Source: Opisthorchis felineus (Eukaryota > Platyhelminthes > Trematoda > Opisthorchiida > Opisthorchiidae). From it: a DNA stretch of 64,000 nt. The translations under genes were made by a program, and so were the position numbers. The stretch spans positions 329,517 to 393,516 of the forward strand of contig SJOL01009921.1 of NCBI GenBank assembly GCA_004794785.1, given 5' to 3'. Under the pieces are notes generated by a model. The model saw only the letters and a program-made list of their open reading frames with translations, was not told the DNA's origin and did not search any database. How positions within the stretch are numbered: position 1 is the stretch's first letter; every line of letters begins with the position of its first letter. Shown here piece by piece: positions 1 through 12,588 of the stretch.

Positions 1-167
1 CCAAGCAGTTATATAAAATTCGTGAGATGGCTCAAAATCTCCTAATGAAGTATAATGGTCGTGAAACTAATGAGTGCATTGGAAAAACTGACCATGATTT
101 GTCGAGAAAAAACAGTGTTTCTTGGCAGAACACACTACTCTTAATGTTGCAGAACGCTCCCCGATAA

Positions 168-275
168 CCCGCGTCCGGTTTCGTCCTTCTGGGCGTTTAA
201 CAGGTGGAAGAGGCCTCCGAGATTACGTCTACCTTATGCTTTACTTGAACACCCAATTATAAGCAAATATCGTAT
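168..275 (-). repeat. Hammerhead-type repeat, decayed, left half of a head-to-head pair
   Basis: On the minus strand this matches the family from the upstream block (positions about 260-225) through the ribozyme region. GACGAAACCGGACG is retained, but the CUGAUGA box reads CTGTTAA, so the core is broken. It is followed on the plus strand by a second copy in opposite orientation. Confidence 0.6.
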
Positions 276-277
276 TT

Positions 278-350
278 CTCAACCTGGCAGGCTCCACGAA
301 GGGCGAAACCGGTTGTGGACTTTGGAATAGTTTTCAGTAACCATATGGAA
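278..350 (+). repeat. Hammerhead-type repeat, decayed, right half of a head-to-head pair
   Basis: GAAGGGCGAAACCGGTTGTGG matches the 3' half of the ribozyme, followed by a TTTTCAGTAACC-like stretch shared with the family. The CUGAUGA box is replaced by CTGGCAG, so it should be inactive. With the minus-strand copy just upstream it forms an imperfect inverted repeat. Confidence 0.58.
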
Positions 351-1082
351 ATTGTCTTGTTTAGATCATGGGCCTCGATATACCGAATGCTGCACCAAAT
401 GATACTTGGGCCCGCTTCTGTATAGCACATTCTATCATAAGTGAGGGATTCAGCTTAGATTTAGGTAAGTCTCCCGTTAGATCCAAATTACTTTGCAACA
501 GAATGTTTTTCTGGATGCGGCTTTTGTTTCACGCCTGTACTTCTGAGTAGAGCTATTGGCTATCACTATGAAGTAATCCAACTGATAATTGTTTGCACAC
601 ATGTGTCTCCGTAAATCTTAACAAGGCTTATTTTCCCATGTCATGAATTTACCAGATTTTTCGGTAACGCTCTTTATCCCCAGACGTATGACCTTGCAAT
701 CATTCAATTTTAGATGGAATATCAGAAGGCGCCTTAGAAGACACATTCCTTTAAAATAAGTATCATCCTTCAGCTGTCACTTCAGGTGTGCCTTCATGTT
801 AGTTGATTAAGGAGCCAGTGGTAATATCAGAGGTCTTTAATACAAACCACCTTTCGACAATTTGCCACGTTGAGACAGAAAGTTAAATTTAGCGTTCCTG
901 GATATTTCTTTCAACTGAAGAATCTAAAAGTGTCTTGTAATGCAAATTTGGGTTGCCCAACGCGCTCATTTGGTCATTTTCTTCCCATTGAGATTAAAAC
1001 GATGGATGCAATTGATACAGTGGAGCAGAAGACAACCCCTATCAAACTTCGTTTCATTGTTAACATATTACGAAATGTGTTG

Positions 1083-1320
1083 GAATATTGGTAGCTCGGA
1101 TGCATTCAATGGTAATCGATCAGGTGGCTGTTGATATGTTCGCCGACCTTGGGAACTGATTTGTTCTTTAGAAACTACGTAAGCGCAAGCACGAAGGGAG
1201 GGACTACTCACCCAACAACGCCATTAAGAGATCCCTTCGAATGGTGGCGAAATGTCTTCAAATCAGTTGCCGAGCTCGGCGAACAGATCAACAGCCACCC
1301 GATCAATCACCAATATTACG
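1083..1320. repeat. Small inverted-repeat element (MITE-like)
   Basis: Arms 1117-1163 and 1259-1305 are inverted copies matching at about 41 of 47 positions (shared core includes GGTGGCTGTTGAT and TGTTCGCCGA), separated by a 95-bp spacer. An outer AATATTGGT near 1084 is mirrored by ACCAATATT near 1310. No coding capacity. Terminal arms on a short non-coding unit suggest a MITE or a foldback element; no target duplication was recognised. Confidence 0.5.
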
Positions 1321-4300
1321 AAATACTGATTACCTAGACCAAAGGATCTTGTGCACAAGTTCTTCTAACTTGTGAAAAACTTTCAGTCCTCTACATTTTA
1401 CACTGAAGGAAACACGGCTAATTGTTCATAAGACTTACTTTTCCCCCACTCACTAAACACTCAACAAGTATAATACATGTAACGTATGTAAAAGGCAAGT
1501 CAATAGCATAACTGTAATACACACTTGCAAATCTACAAGTTTTTATATCACATATTTTTGGTTCCTTATAAGGTACGAAAAAACCTACGAAGTATTACCA
1601 GCTGAAAGAAATCGGGAGGAAATAAACATGAACAGAATACTTTGCCTGGCCAGCCTTTTTCCAATCGTCGGGCTCCAAATGTTGGGAGAAACCAGGTGTC
1701 CAAGTGAACCAGAAGAGTAGATGAGAATCCGTGAGGCAGTCAAGACTTGGTTTCCATTTCCAATCGTCAGAACATTATAAGAAAACTGGTCAGATCTGAG
1801 TAGCTTGACCTAATTTTAGCCCAATACTATTCTGTTGGGACCTGATATCGAAACACACGACAATTCACTTTCGACAAAACGACAGTCAACAAAATCGGAG
1901 AGGACAGTCACCATTCTAATGTGCTTTCTCGTGTTTTGTTTAAAACGGTACCAGGTTGACACGTTGTTACCATTACAATATTTGTATATGTAACGGTATT
2001 TGGAATTGAAGAGAACATCGGTAGTTCACGTTGTAATAATACCCGCTGGTTTGTTCGCTCAGCTGGGCAAGTGGGTTGTAAAAGTCTCAGGCTTGGTCGA
2101 GGTGACCTTATCAGTGCGTTGTGAATGGAAGTTCGTTAAGTTTGAGAATAAGAACCCAACCCCATAAAAAAAACCAACGAGCAGCAACGCGGCTTCCTGG
2201 TCCCTATGAACTTTTCGACAGCCGCGTATGACAGTGCTGATATCGTCCCTTCACTATGAAGCAATACGTGCTCCACATATTTAGAGTAATAAAAATGGTT
2301 AGTGACACGATGGATTTGCTTGTTTTCTCATGAAACAAGCTAAACGTCCTACTTATTTAGCTTGACGCACATCCGGCTACCTGCGTAACGATTCATGCAA
2401 ATTAATCCACATGATGATTCCAAAAATAGCGCGTTAGGATTGCGCAAGGTTCGTCTTTTGTTTTGCCAAAAAACCTTCATCTACGAACGTGCTACACATT
2501 TTTTGAAAAGAACATCAAATTTGTTTGTTCGCTGTATCTAAGTGGACCGTGGGCAGGCACGTGATTTGCACCAGACTACGGGGGATCCCCCGTTGCTCGT
2601 GCACACTGGCCCTCTTCAGCCAGGCATTATGAAAGTTAGAATAGTTGAGCCCGAAAGTGTGCACGATAAACCTCCTACCAAAGGTATTACGACAAAGGAC
2701 GTCCTATCCCACTCTATGTAATTGCCTCCAGCTGATGTGTGTCGGAATGTGATACTTATCAAATACCTACTGATGGCGAAATAATTATAGGACCAGTGAC
2801 TGTTTGTGATAGGTTGTTAATTTCATCCCGATATGAACATGATTTCTTCACTAAACATGCTATCGCGGCTTGCAAACGCGTGTCTATCATCACATGCGTT
2901 CAATTCTAGGCTTGTGTATTAGACAGACATAGAAGAAATTCATGACCTAGGATAACACAGGTGAAACTGGCACCTGGTTGTATAATCGGTTTCTATCAAG
3001 CATAAGTCGTCTCATATCAAGGGGACACGACATCCTCGCCATCCTCAACATTTCGTTGTTTTGCGGTTAACTAATCGACTAAGAAGCGAAAGTACCTGCT
3101 ACCAGCGGAGGTCTTTTCATGTATACTTAGTAAATTGTTGTTCCCCGACCACATAATAACCATATACCAACAAAACAATGCGTTAGAACTGGTGCTAGAA
3201 GCGGTCATCTTACGTGATGGAATTGGATTTCAAGTCATCCCCAGGGAATTTTCCAACGTTTCAGTCCATTACGCATGAACACTTAACTAGCATCTGATTG
3301 CTAGAGGCGAACAACGAGTGCGAAAATAGCGGTGATCACCTTCAGTTTAGCAACAGTGGAGTGAAGCCATCCCTACAAGGATAAAACTGCGCCATTCGGT
3401 TCCTTTTCTCTGAAGCTGCACTACGGTTAGCTCTGGTAGCAATTCCCTGAAAAATTGAAACCAGAAAAGTTAGCTTCGATAATTGCCATTCATAGGACAG
3501 TTTCCGAGAACTCATTTGGTCGGCTGTCTGCGACATGCAATTATGTAAATGAATATGAAAACAAAGTTGACTTCTAAAATAAAGTGACAGGATTTGCCTG
3601 CCCCTGGTCAAGGTGCGCTGTTTCATCAAACAAACGATTTATGTGAGTGAGGAGTGTTCACTGAGGTATAATCACGATGAAACAGCTCAACAATGGATTT
3701 TTCAGCTGCGCTTCTAAACTACAGACCACAAAGTAGCTTGCCATGGAGTAACGATAGTTTTCTTATAACTCCTTATGCTTGTAAATTTCCTAATCTACAA
3801 CTCAGTGATGATGATGGAGAAGCAATGAGACCAGAATGATGGACTTCTAGCCCTGCAAAGCTGTATATTGAAAAAGGTGCGATGCTAACTATCTCGCCAT
3901 AGTAGTTTGCATCTGCAGGAAGGGTTACTTTCCGTTCAACGATACTTCCGATCAGCTGAAAAAACACCACTCGACCAATGTACGATAGGTAAAACGAACG
4001 ATGACGACTGACGGTGGGACAGTCTCTGGCGAAATACGTATGATTTGACAAACCTGAAAAAATGTACTGTTCATTTGCCTTGTTTCGATTATACGTTTAT
4101 TCCAATTCATGAAAATGATGACGTGAATGATGACGTGATTGCAACCAACTGGATGGAATGGGACATGGACTCTAAAATATCAAATAAATGACAAATTTGT
4201 GGACAGTGCAGCGGATCTTCAATTGGTTTCCGAGCTTGTTCTTTTTCGGATGGGTTACATAAAGCGCAAGGAACGGATACCGCGCAGAGAATTGGACTAT

Positions 4301-4365
4301 ATACGTTTCCTAAGACCATTTTTCCCTTAAGACGGAGATTGTATCAGGGTCACTCGGACCATATG

Positions 4366-4492
4366 TCCAAATATTGGTAGCTCGAATGTCATACTCGATT
4401 GTGCATCAAGTTGTCGTCGATTCGTTCTCCAGCAAATCTGTTTCCAAGCAAGTTGTCAAGCTCGACAAACAGATCAACAGACACGAAATTAC
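4366..4492 (+). repeat. Possible diverged relative of the 1.1-kb inverted-repeat element
   Basis: AATATTGGTAGCTCGAATG matches 1084-1102 almost exactly, and CAAACAGATCAACAGACAC near 4467-4485 resembles 1279-1297 of the first element. The order is the same in both places. The arms are too decayed here to form a convincing inverted repeat. Confidence 0.4.
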
Positions 4493-5589
4493 TCTCGTTT
4501 CGATTCAGCGTAGCTTACGTAGACTTAGGGCTTCAAAGTTGTAGGAAGAGAACCATATTATTATTACGGATTAAAACAGTTTCGATGAATCTGGTTTGCA
4601 CGCTGACCAACCTAAACTGTTCTAGCAAAATTGGATTTTGTAGCTTATTGCACTATTGAGTACACTCACCCACGATTTATTGTAGCAGAGGAAGAAAAAA
4701 ATGGAGCAAATTGTCATAAGGGGGCTGCTGGGCTGGAAGCGTTTGGCGGAGATGGTGGAGTTACAAGATTTAGTGAGGAATAAGTGTTCTGGTCATTCAT
4801 CGCTGTTTTATTTCACCGAAATCCAGATCGCACTGACGGGCAGTCTCGTTACTAAGATCAAACAAAGGCAGGTTTCGAATGAACCAATTATGTGCCATTC
4901 TATGTCCAACTCCCCGTTGATTTCCCATTTTTGAAAACAGGGGAATCTGTTGTAAAATATGCTAGTTGCTGTGTGGCACGAAACAAAACAAACGCCCTGC
5001 TAAAAGCCGTGACGATAATATCTCTTGGAATGAATTCATTACGAGTGTGGGAAAATCTAACTTTTAATCACTGATCGGCATCCATCTTGAATTACAACAT
5101 TACCTTGTTAAGAGGCGTTCAAGGCTGACCCTACTGAAGGTGCTTTGGAAGAAGGGATAAAGCCATCATTTGAACAAACTTACGACGACAAGCTTTAGTA
5201 AGCTCAAAAACAACTCCCGTTTCTGATGAAATTCAAGGACACCCCGCGTGAGGCGTGACATATCAGACGTCACTGTATAATCTGTTAAAATTAATTTGTT
5301 AAATCGTTCTGAGTTCTCTGCAACCGGGTGCATTACTGATGAATAATGTACATTACCTCCCATTAAGAGACTATGATGGTTTCTCCTGAGCGTGATACTC
5401 TCTGGCTGTCTTCCTTACTTTACCAGAAATTTAAGTTAACTGAATAGAGTTTACTAGTGAAATCCTATACTATTGGATGTTAGAGTGTGAAAAAAGTTAT
5501 CAAAAGCTCTTATCTGCCGTTTTTGTACATCTTGTGTGATGCAAATACATCTGTATACAAACGTGAATTTTGTGATGCATTAGCCCAGA

Positions 5590-5715
5590 GTTTCAAGTAG
5601 AACATAAGGTTGACGGAAACTCGGGGACCGCGCCTACCTGACGAGCCCCAAGAAGGGCGAAACCGGTCGTGGGCTGTCGAAGAATTTTCAGCAACCTTAT
5701 GAGTAGTGCATTACG
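5590..5715 (+). repeat. Hammerhead-ribozyme repeat, best-preserved copy
   Basis: Member of a dispersed family in this window. The sense consensus runs from an upstream part (TTCATGTAAAACATAAG-like) through a GACGGAAACTCGGGGACTGGG-like block to the hammerhead, then GTCGAAGAGTTTTCAGC and CAACCTTATGATTAGTG-like sequence. This copy keeps all these blocks. It contains no coding frame and no recognisable RNA polymerase III promoter. Hammerhead-bearing short repeats are known in flatworms and other animals as SINE-like repeats, retrozymes and Penelope-like element termini; which of these it is cannot be told from this copy alone. Confidence 0.8.
5632..5674 (+). ncRNA. Type I hammerhead ribozyme with intact catalytic core
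   Basis: Conserved core: CTGACGA at 5638-5644 (CUGANGA, where the fifth base is free), GAAA at 5659-5662, and the GTC cleavage triplet ending at C5668. Stem II pairs GCCC 5645-5648 with GGGC 5655-5658 around a CAAGAA loop. Stem I pairs GCCTAC 5632-5637 with GTGGGC 5669-5674, six pairs with one G.U. Stem III is only ACC/GGT (5662-5667) with no loop and is self-complementary. Such short stem III hammerheads are known to cut best as dimers, for example in tandem transcripts. All nearly invariant core bases are present. Predicted cut is after C5668. Confidence 0.82.
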
Positions 5716-8700
5716 AATATAACAGAAAACCAGTTTTTTTCGCTATCTGCGTTCCTGTGCTCCAGAGTTTGAATGCCCCAACTTGGTTAACTGTTTTTCA
5801 CAAAATAGATTTTTGGATAACTGTCCCCATATATCTCGGTTTGCCCGGTAACTGCTGAATTGCTGATTTTAAGTTGCAGTTCCTGTAGCCTATTTATCCA
5901 TTTTGCAAATCCAGGTTCATTCAGAGGCGCGAGACAACAAGATGTCACCAAATATATTCGGTTTACTATCCACGGTCTCAACAGTTGTCAAGTTACTGAA
6001 CTGGATGGAAAAAGTGTCTGGAGGAGAAACTGAGTATCTAGGGGGAGATGATCTAAATATGAGATACATGCACATGGTTCTGGGTGCTTTGAGTTCTTTT
6101 GCGATTCACAATTCGGACCACTACGACAGAGCAAACACGAGAGACACCCGAGGAGCTAGTACAGATAATGGAAAAAGACCAAATTCAAGGCCTAGATAAG
6201 GAGGAACAGATTTGCATCTCACTAGTGGATAAATACACACATTGGGACCTCCGAATAAGGGGTAACTCGCACTCAAGAACATTGTAAATTCCCAGTCGTT
6301 TTATCACCGAACACCAAGTGAGCGTTTGGTATACCTGACGGACGCGTACCAGGAGCAGTAAACATGTATCTCTGAGATACAACAGGCACCACACGAACGA
6401 TATTCACGCCCCTGTCTCGCATCGATTATAAGTTTTGGTCAATCAATGCCCGTTTCCCTAATTAATAGAATTGAAATAATTTGTGTGTGCACTGATTGGA
6501 TCGATTAAATTGCTCTTTCCCCCAGACACTTAATCGTTATCTTCATTCACGGCGATACACATGCATTTCCATAAAGCTAAAATTTAGTTTACCAATGTTT
6601 TACTTACGGCAGTGCGCTATATTCTGGGTCGGCCAACTGAGGTACTGAAAAGCGCAAATGAGCCCCAAGTCAACCAACATGGATCATATTGTGTACAATC
6701 CACTACCGCTGCTACTGGTAGAGTATATCATATCGAGAAGGAGATCCTGAGCTACTGGAATCGTTAGTCAGCTTACGACATCGGTGATTTCATACAACAG
6801 AAGCGTTTCCCAACAACCTTACTTCTACTTCTTTGTCTGACGCAAATGTACCCCTGTGGAATAGTGGAAATGTGTGAAGTTCCAGGGTGACATATAAAAC
6901 ACTCTGTAGTCCAGCATAGTGTACATGACGCAAGATCCTCTGCGATGTTTAAGGTAGCCATATCATATTTACGGCAAAAACAAGCTTCATTGTAACGCAA
7001 CTTACAAAAGCGTGACAAGGGTTAAAGGCAGAAGACCTAACTTTGAAACCACCTAAAGAGTTTCGGAGATCACTGCTCAATGTACTACCAAAAATCATAC
7101 ATCTGCATAGGAGGCAGATTGAGGATAACCATAACCAGCGTTAGCCTAATGGATATTTGAGGATCGGCTGCTTGATTGGCACTCTAGATTAATGGACGCT
7201 TTGTCCTCCTCGATACCTTAGCCACTAAGGGTTTCTATCCGTACGTCTCAGCGCTTCAGAAATAGGCGTCAGCTAATCGCTAAAGTCTGTTTTTAGAAAA
7301 TTAGACTTACTTTCTATCTATTGATACATGAGACCCCAGTTGGCTTACGATGAAATCTATGCGGATACAGAATCCTATTGGACATGCGGGGAGAATGGTC
7401 CGCAGGCAGGCTTTATGTTTGAAAACCAGCCAATACAATGGTCACGAGATCTTGTTTGTTTCCCCAAGTGGGATCAGTTTTTTATTGCAATTCATGAAAT
7501 CGTGTGAATACTGCAATAGGGATCAGCAAAGTCAGAAGTCGTATGGTGTGCTTCAACATACTGTGTCTTTTTTCCCTTGTTTGACGTTAATAAGGAAACC
7601 ACAAAGCAGCCGGATCCGTACGACCAAAGTGTACAAACGGATCCCAAAGACCAAAAGCGATACCATTTTTAAGGGTGATTATGATTACTCATATTATGCC
7701 GTTCCATTACGATGAAGTTACTTCCAGATTTCTAGGATTAACTCAGAATTTTGTTCTTATCAGTAAGCCGTGAACGTTAGTTTAATCACCTTACACACCA
7801 ATAATACCAGGATACCGGCCAAGGCCTACAGTGGGTTCACAAATTAGCCACAGCATCCTGTGGCACTGGTTTAACCTTGCATGGATCGTCAATCAACCGA
7901 AGTTCCGCTGTTTGTTTGCGTATCCTATGAAAATTTACGGAAGTTAAAATAGTTGTTGAATTTTATGCAAACAACCAATGCCACCAGGTTACAAACTGAT
8001 CTAATTCTCCGGAAAATTCCGTCTGGAAATTCACGCGACTCCATGCACCTACTCAGTTCGACACCGACAATCTGCATTATGATTGCGTCATTCTAAACTA
8101 AATTTAACTATGGCTGCCGCCACGCGATTGGACAAAAATAGAGGGTGATGAATGTCGCGGGTGTTTCCCTACTTTCGCAAATCTGGCAATCAGCCAGCCG
8201 AACAGTCAAGGTCGAGCTCATTTTTCATAAACATTCTCTAGTACTGTCGTTAAGCTGCACATGAAAACATGGAGGACTTGAGTGTGGTAGCTGATCTCTC
8301 CTGATCGTCTCCGAGTATGACTGTTCACACAACATTTAACGTATTTATGGTCGGATATTTACAGCAAGTTTGCAGGTTGAGAGGATCACAAACAGTTAAA
8401 TGGTTCAGTTTTTCAAGCTAGACCGCCGTGCGTATTAATCAACTGACTCCAGCAATTATATGTTCAGAGGACGCACACGAAATTCCTGTGTGGATATACT
8501 TGGTACGCATGAGGGTTCTTCCAGTCTTCTCTCTGGTTTACTTTGCTCTTCTCAAGAAGAATCCTGGTAAACTGACATGGAACGTAGCGAGTGACATTCT
8601 TGGTAATTTCTATTTGTTTATCTTTTTTGATTCCTCGATAATGATAGATCTCCTATCAATGTTCATTTCCTTGAAATGAACCAGGCCTTGTCGCATTTGG

Positions 8701-11219
8701 TGCGCATCACTGACGATTGATTAAACGAATGGTTTTCCCATGAAGATTCAAATCCCACTTGATGAAAATCGATTACTTAGCCCCAAATGAAAGGAGATTC
8801 GATCTCATTTAGCACTAAAATATTTAGAATCCACATCTCCTGACCGACGGTTTGATATCGCCTCAGTCATTCAACCTGCACCATTACCCAAATACCTAAT
8901 GTGTCTTGTGTTATTTTCAACTATCAAACCCAATATAAAATTCTGGGAAGAAATGTATCAGTTTGTCTCCACTAATTCCGGGACTGAAGCAGCATCGAAA
9001 GACCTACTACACTGCTGTTTTGATTGGTTTTGACAGGCAGTTTGGCCCGTTTTTTAGCTTTGGTCACAAATAATTTATATATTGTAGCTATATCATCATC
9101 CAATACAGAGCGGTAGTTGTTCTGTTATGTCTAGCCATATTACAGAGGCTAGGCTTTTGTTCGTTCTTAAAGCAGTCCCATTTCCAGGCTCCAGAGTGTA
9201 TATGAAATGTTTGATTCTAGGTTAATTGTCCGAATACGGTTTGCGCAGTACTGAGTATTTTAAAGTGACGAGACTTTGTCGGAGTTATTGAATTGCTTGA
9301 AGAAGAGCTACTTTAAACTTCATCTAAAATGTGTTATTCATTAAACAGTCTGACACATCAAATACTCGTCACTAGTGCTCCCCGCATTTTCCAGAAAGCA
9401 GACAGAATGAATTGAATGGAATTGAGAGCACAAGTTGTCGAACATGACTGTTTTCGGGGTCCTCTCTTCCGATCAATACAGACCGAGGTATTACAAAACT
9501 TAATACGATTAATTCATTCAAGTAAAACAACGACAAACCTGATTCTGCGGATAAGTGTTAAAACTGTTAACGTCACGATCGATTGGCCTGATTGCGCAGT
9601 GGTCACGTGAGCGGATTATGGAAGACTCGATGTGCGTAAGAACGCTCTCCTACACGGGCTGCGTGGACAATTCGAAGTTGCCTCAACTGTGGCCAGACAT
9701 TGACATGGACGGACCTCTGTAGGTAGGTGGGCGCTTGGTGCAGTATTTGAGAAGCGCCGTTAGAATCGGTCACATTACTCGTGTCAGCCAAATAAGTGAA
9801 CCCAGTCAGGTCGTCAGCCAAAATGTATTATGTTCCTTTATTCGACTGCATAACTATTGTGTCATGCACACCATTTATTCTGTTGTACAACACTGGACGA
9901 AGGAGTAGACTACGTTGCTCTGAGGGTGAACTGGCAAATTGACTTTGAGATGTACGAAAATCGACTGGGGAGCTGTGAGCCAAGCTTTGAGTGAAGAGGT
10001 CGGAAAGGTTTCCCGAAATGTGTGATGTAAACACCGAGTCAGGTTGCCTGCAGCCACTTCTTTGAAAGGAAGACTGATGGAGATTGATCTCGTTTCAGCT
10101 GTGACCGTTCTGTTTTTCTTAGGTGTAACAGTCGTTTTTTTGAGGTCAATATGTCTGGATAATCATTTTCGTGAAACATGCTAGCTTCGTGCGCTCATCG
10201 TACTTTCGTGTCGCTCAAAATATATCTTATTGCATGTTGATTTTCGGATGCGGAATATGACGACTGGTGATCAAGGGCTGTGGGCTTCACAGGTCGTGAG
10301 ATGACCGATAGTGTGCATATGCTATGGATTCACTGAAATCCAAACTGAATTTGGCTCTATTTCGGCCGTTTTGAGTCAACACGACATGCACACACTTAAC
10401 TTGCTTGCACAATGACAGTTCGATAGCAGAGTTTAAAAGTAACCAATGCTATGGATGGTTAGGTTTTTTACCAATGATACAGTCTGATCAAAAGCCTAGA
10501 TGGTTCATCATGCTAATAATTGAAAGTAAAGCACGTCTAGTGAGAAATTATCATGGATTATTGGAAATTAACTTAACACATTCTGGATCCCATACCTAGG
10601 TTTGGACCGTCTAAAATGGCTCGTATCTTGGTCGCGTTTGAAGTATTCTGACACTCTCAATAGGTTAGCGAAACTCGGTTAACTTTTCAAATGTGCCATT
10701 TATAGTCAGAACTCGTGAAGCAAATTGGAACGTCAGTAATTGATGACGGCAATGACGCTCACAATTTCTTATGCGTCTTCATGGACATCGCCTATAGTTT
10801 TTTTCCACAATATTTTGAAATTTGCCCAACAACCTCCGGTTGATATAAATTTAGTTACCAAGTTATTTTAACTAGTGAATACATCTCAGCTATGGGACTA
10901 TACTGATGAATCACTAGACAGACAGACTTACAAAACACATTAGTTAAATTCATTTGACATATTAACGTCTTTCTCACTGTTTCCATCCCTCCAGAATTGG
11001 TGCGAAATATTTATCTTGGAATATCTATCTGTCCTGGCTTGAATAGCAATGAGTTTCATTGATGCTCTGTGGGTTGCACCCAGACCGTCTGGCAGCCCTG
11101 ACAAATTATCTCATTCCTCCTCGATTGAGATTCGTGTGGTTCTAGACGGAGAAACTGGAATGAAAACCCCGACATATTCTTATTGGATATGATAATACTT
11201 TTAGGGCGGACTCTCCACC

Positions 11220-11312
11220 AAACTGTTCTCCATTTTTTCCATTTGGAGCTCATCAGGCAGACGTATCTCGGATTATTTATCAGACTTTTTCCCACTTGAA
11301 CGTTGAATCAGA
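11220..11312 (-). repeat. Hammerhead-type repeat, diverged
   Basis: The minus strand shows CTGATGAG, then a short stem-loop-like TCC/AAAT/GGA, with AAAA where GAAA is expected. A CACTTGAAC match to the family's upstream block lies near 11,291-11,303. The core G is lost, so it is probably inactive. Confidence 0.42.
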
Positions 11313-12042
11313 TATTTGGAAATAGGTGCTCATTCGTAGACGGTTTGTTGAAAAGAAACTCAGCTTAACCCTCCGTTTTGGATGGTTTTCAAGCAGACGA
11401 GTTGCAAAATGGAGTTTTAGTTGACCCGACATTCAATATGCCGAAAATTTTTGCTGGTTACGGTAATCAACATTATAAGCAGTACTTCTCGAGGCAAAAT
11501 CTCTTCATATGCATTTGAAGAGTTCAGTAATTCAGGTTCAGTGGTTTGTCATTGGTCGGTAGCCAAGTTATTCAAGTTAACGAAGAAATCTCTAGCAAGA
11601 CGTGTCACTCTGTGATGAATTTCAGCCCAGATGAAATAAGAGGCGACCTATGGGAAGCATTTTCCTTTAAAGAAAACCGTATTCAAGCGATTTGTTGGAA
11701 ATCACGTTGACGTTTTGATGTTACAGTGAATTTTTTCTGTATTACTACGTTATCTTTGACCGGCATCCCTTATGTATAACACACTGAATTTGATGTCATG
11801 GGAGCAATGTAAATAAACCAGTGAATTCGTGACATGGAAAACCGAGTATTGCTGAGACTGGTATAGTTAAGTATGGTCAGATAATGCGAAGCGGGAGCCA
11901 GCTTCGGGTCTATTACATATTGTGAGAATAGTCTGCGTCTTTTTGAAAATGAACTGAATTACACACTACGCAAACGAGAAGACAGCGATTACATAGAAAT
12001 TGAACCCACAAACTCCATTTACCGGAAGAGTGTAGTTAGTTG

Positions 12043-12588
12043 TTAAAGCACTTGATGGCAGGTGCCATCGAGTCCTGGAAAAGGGCTCTGACTTTCCGTT
12101 GGCATTGCCTGTACATGGGACCGTATTGTGCGCTCAACCAAGTGATCAACTTTATTCACAAAACCAGTCTTATGAACACCAAAGATCACGATGCAGCATC
12201 GGATAAGCTTACTCTTCAACAACTTATTCATTTTTTCGAACGCAGCTTTGCCTTTGCTAAGATGCCTTGAGGACTGAGAAAAAATTCGAAGCACCTGACG
12301 AGCTTTAAAGCAACAGTTTGTTTTAACCGAACGGTAATTAGAAAAAAAACCACCATCTAACCGCAGAGTCCAAGTTACCGGTTCTATCGAGTCTTTCGCC
12401 TGGGTAGTAATTCGCCCACGTTGCTTAATACCCAAATCTGTAAGGGATAGTTGGAATGCTTCTGTATTGACTACACGAGGTAGTCTAATGAAAATCTGGT
12501 GGATATTCCGAGTTCCAGGCGACAGTTCACAAATCGGGAGATTGCTAATGAAGCACGGTTTAATTATACAGTAGTGGTTCAAAACCAC
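12043..12588 (-). other. Long open frame of doubtful coding status
   Basis: 181 codons without a stop on the minus strand, one of the longest frames outside R2. It begins at GTG rather than ATG. The middle has a basic, helical-looking part (KGKAAFEKMNKLLKSKLIRC). No domain was recognised and no obvious splice pattern surrounds it. It may be a decayed mobile-element protein or chance. Confidence 0.2.

Larger units (their letters stand above)
351..5589. other. Mostly unassigned non-coding DNA
   Basis: Apart from the inverted-repeat element at 1.1-1.3 kb and its possible relative at 4.4 kb, no gene, RNA or recognisable element was seen. Frames are short and without domain signatures. A weak echo of the hammerhead-relative sequence (minus strand, near 2,575-2,625) is too decayed to call. 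Confidence 0.5.

Noticed and set aside
6949..6960. TTAAGGTAGCCA, a 12-base match to the well-known R2 target region in 28S rRNA
   Set aside because: Bases on both sides do not continue the 28S match and no R2 sequence is inserted there; a chance match or tiny relic.
7350..7715. 121-codon plus-strand open frame
   Set aside because: No domain, splice context or repeat support; the length is compatible with chance.
12285..12312. CTGACGAGCTTTAAAGCAACA resembling hammerhead core plus stem II
   Set aside because: The stem GCTT/AAGC pairs, but AACA replaces GAAA and no stem I or III could be drawn.
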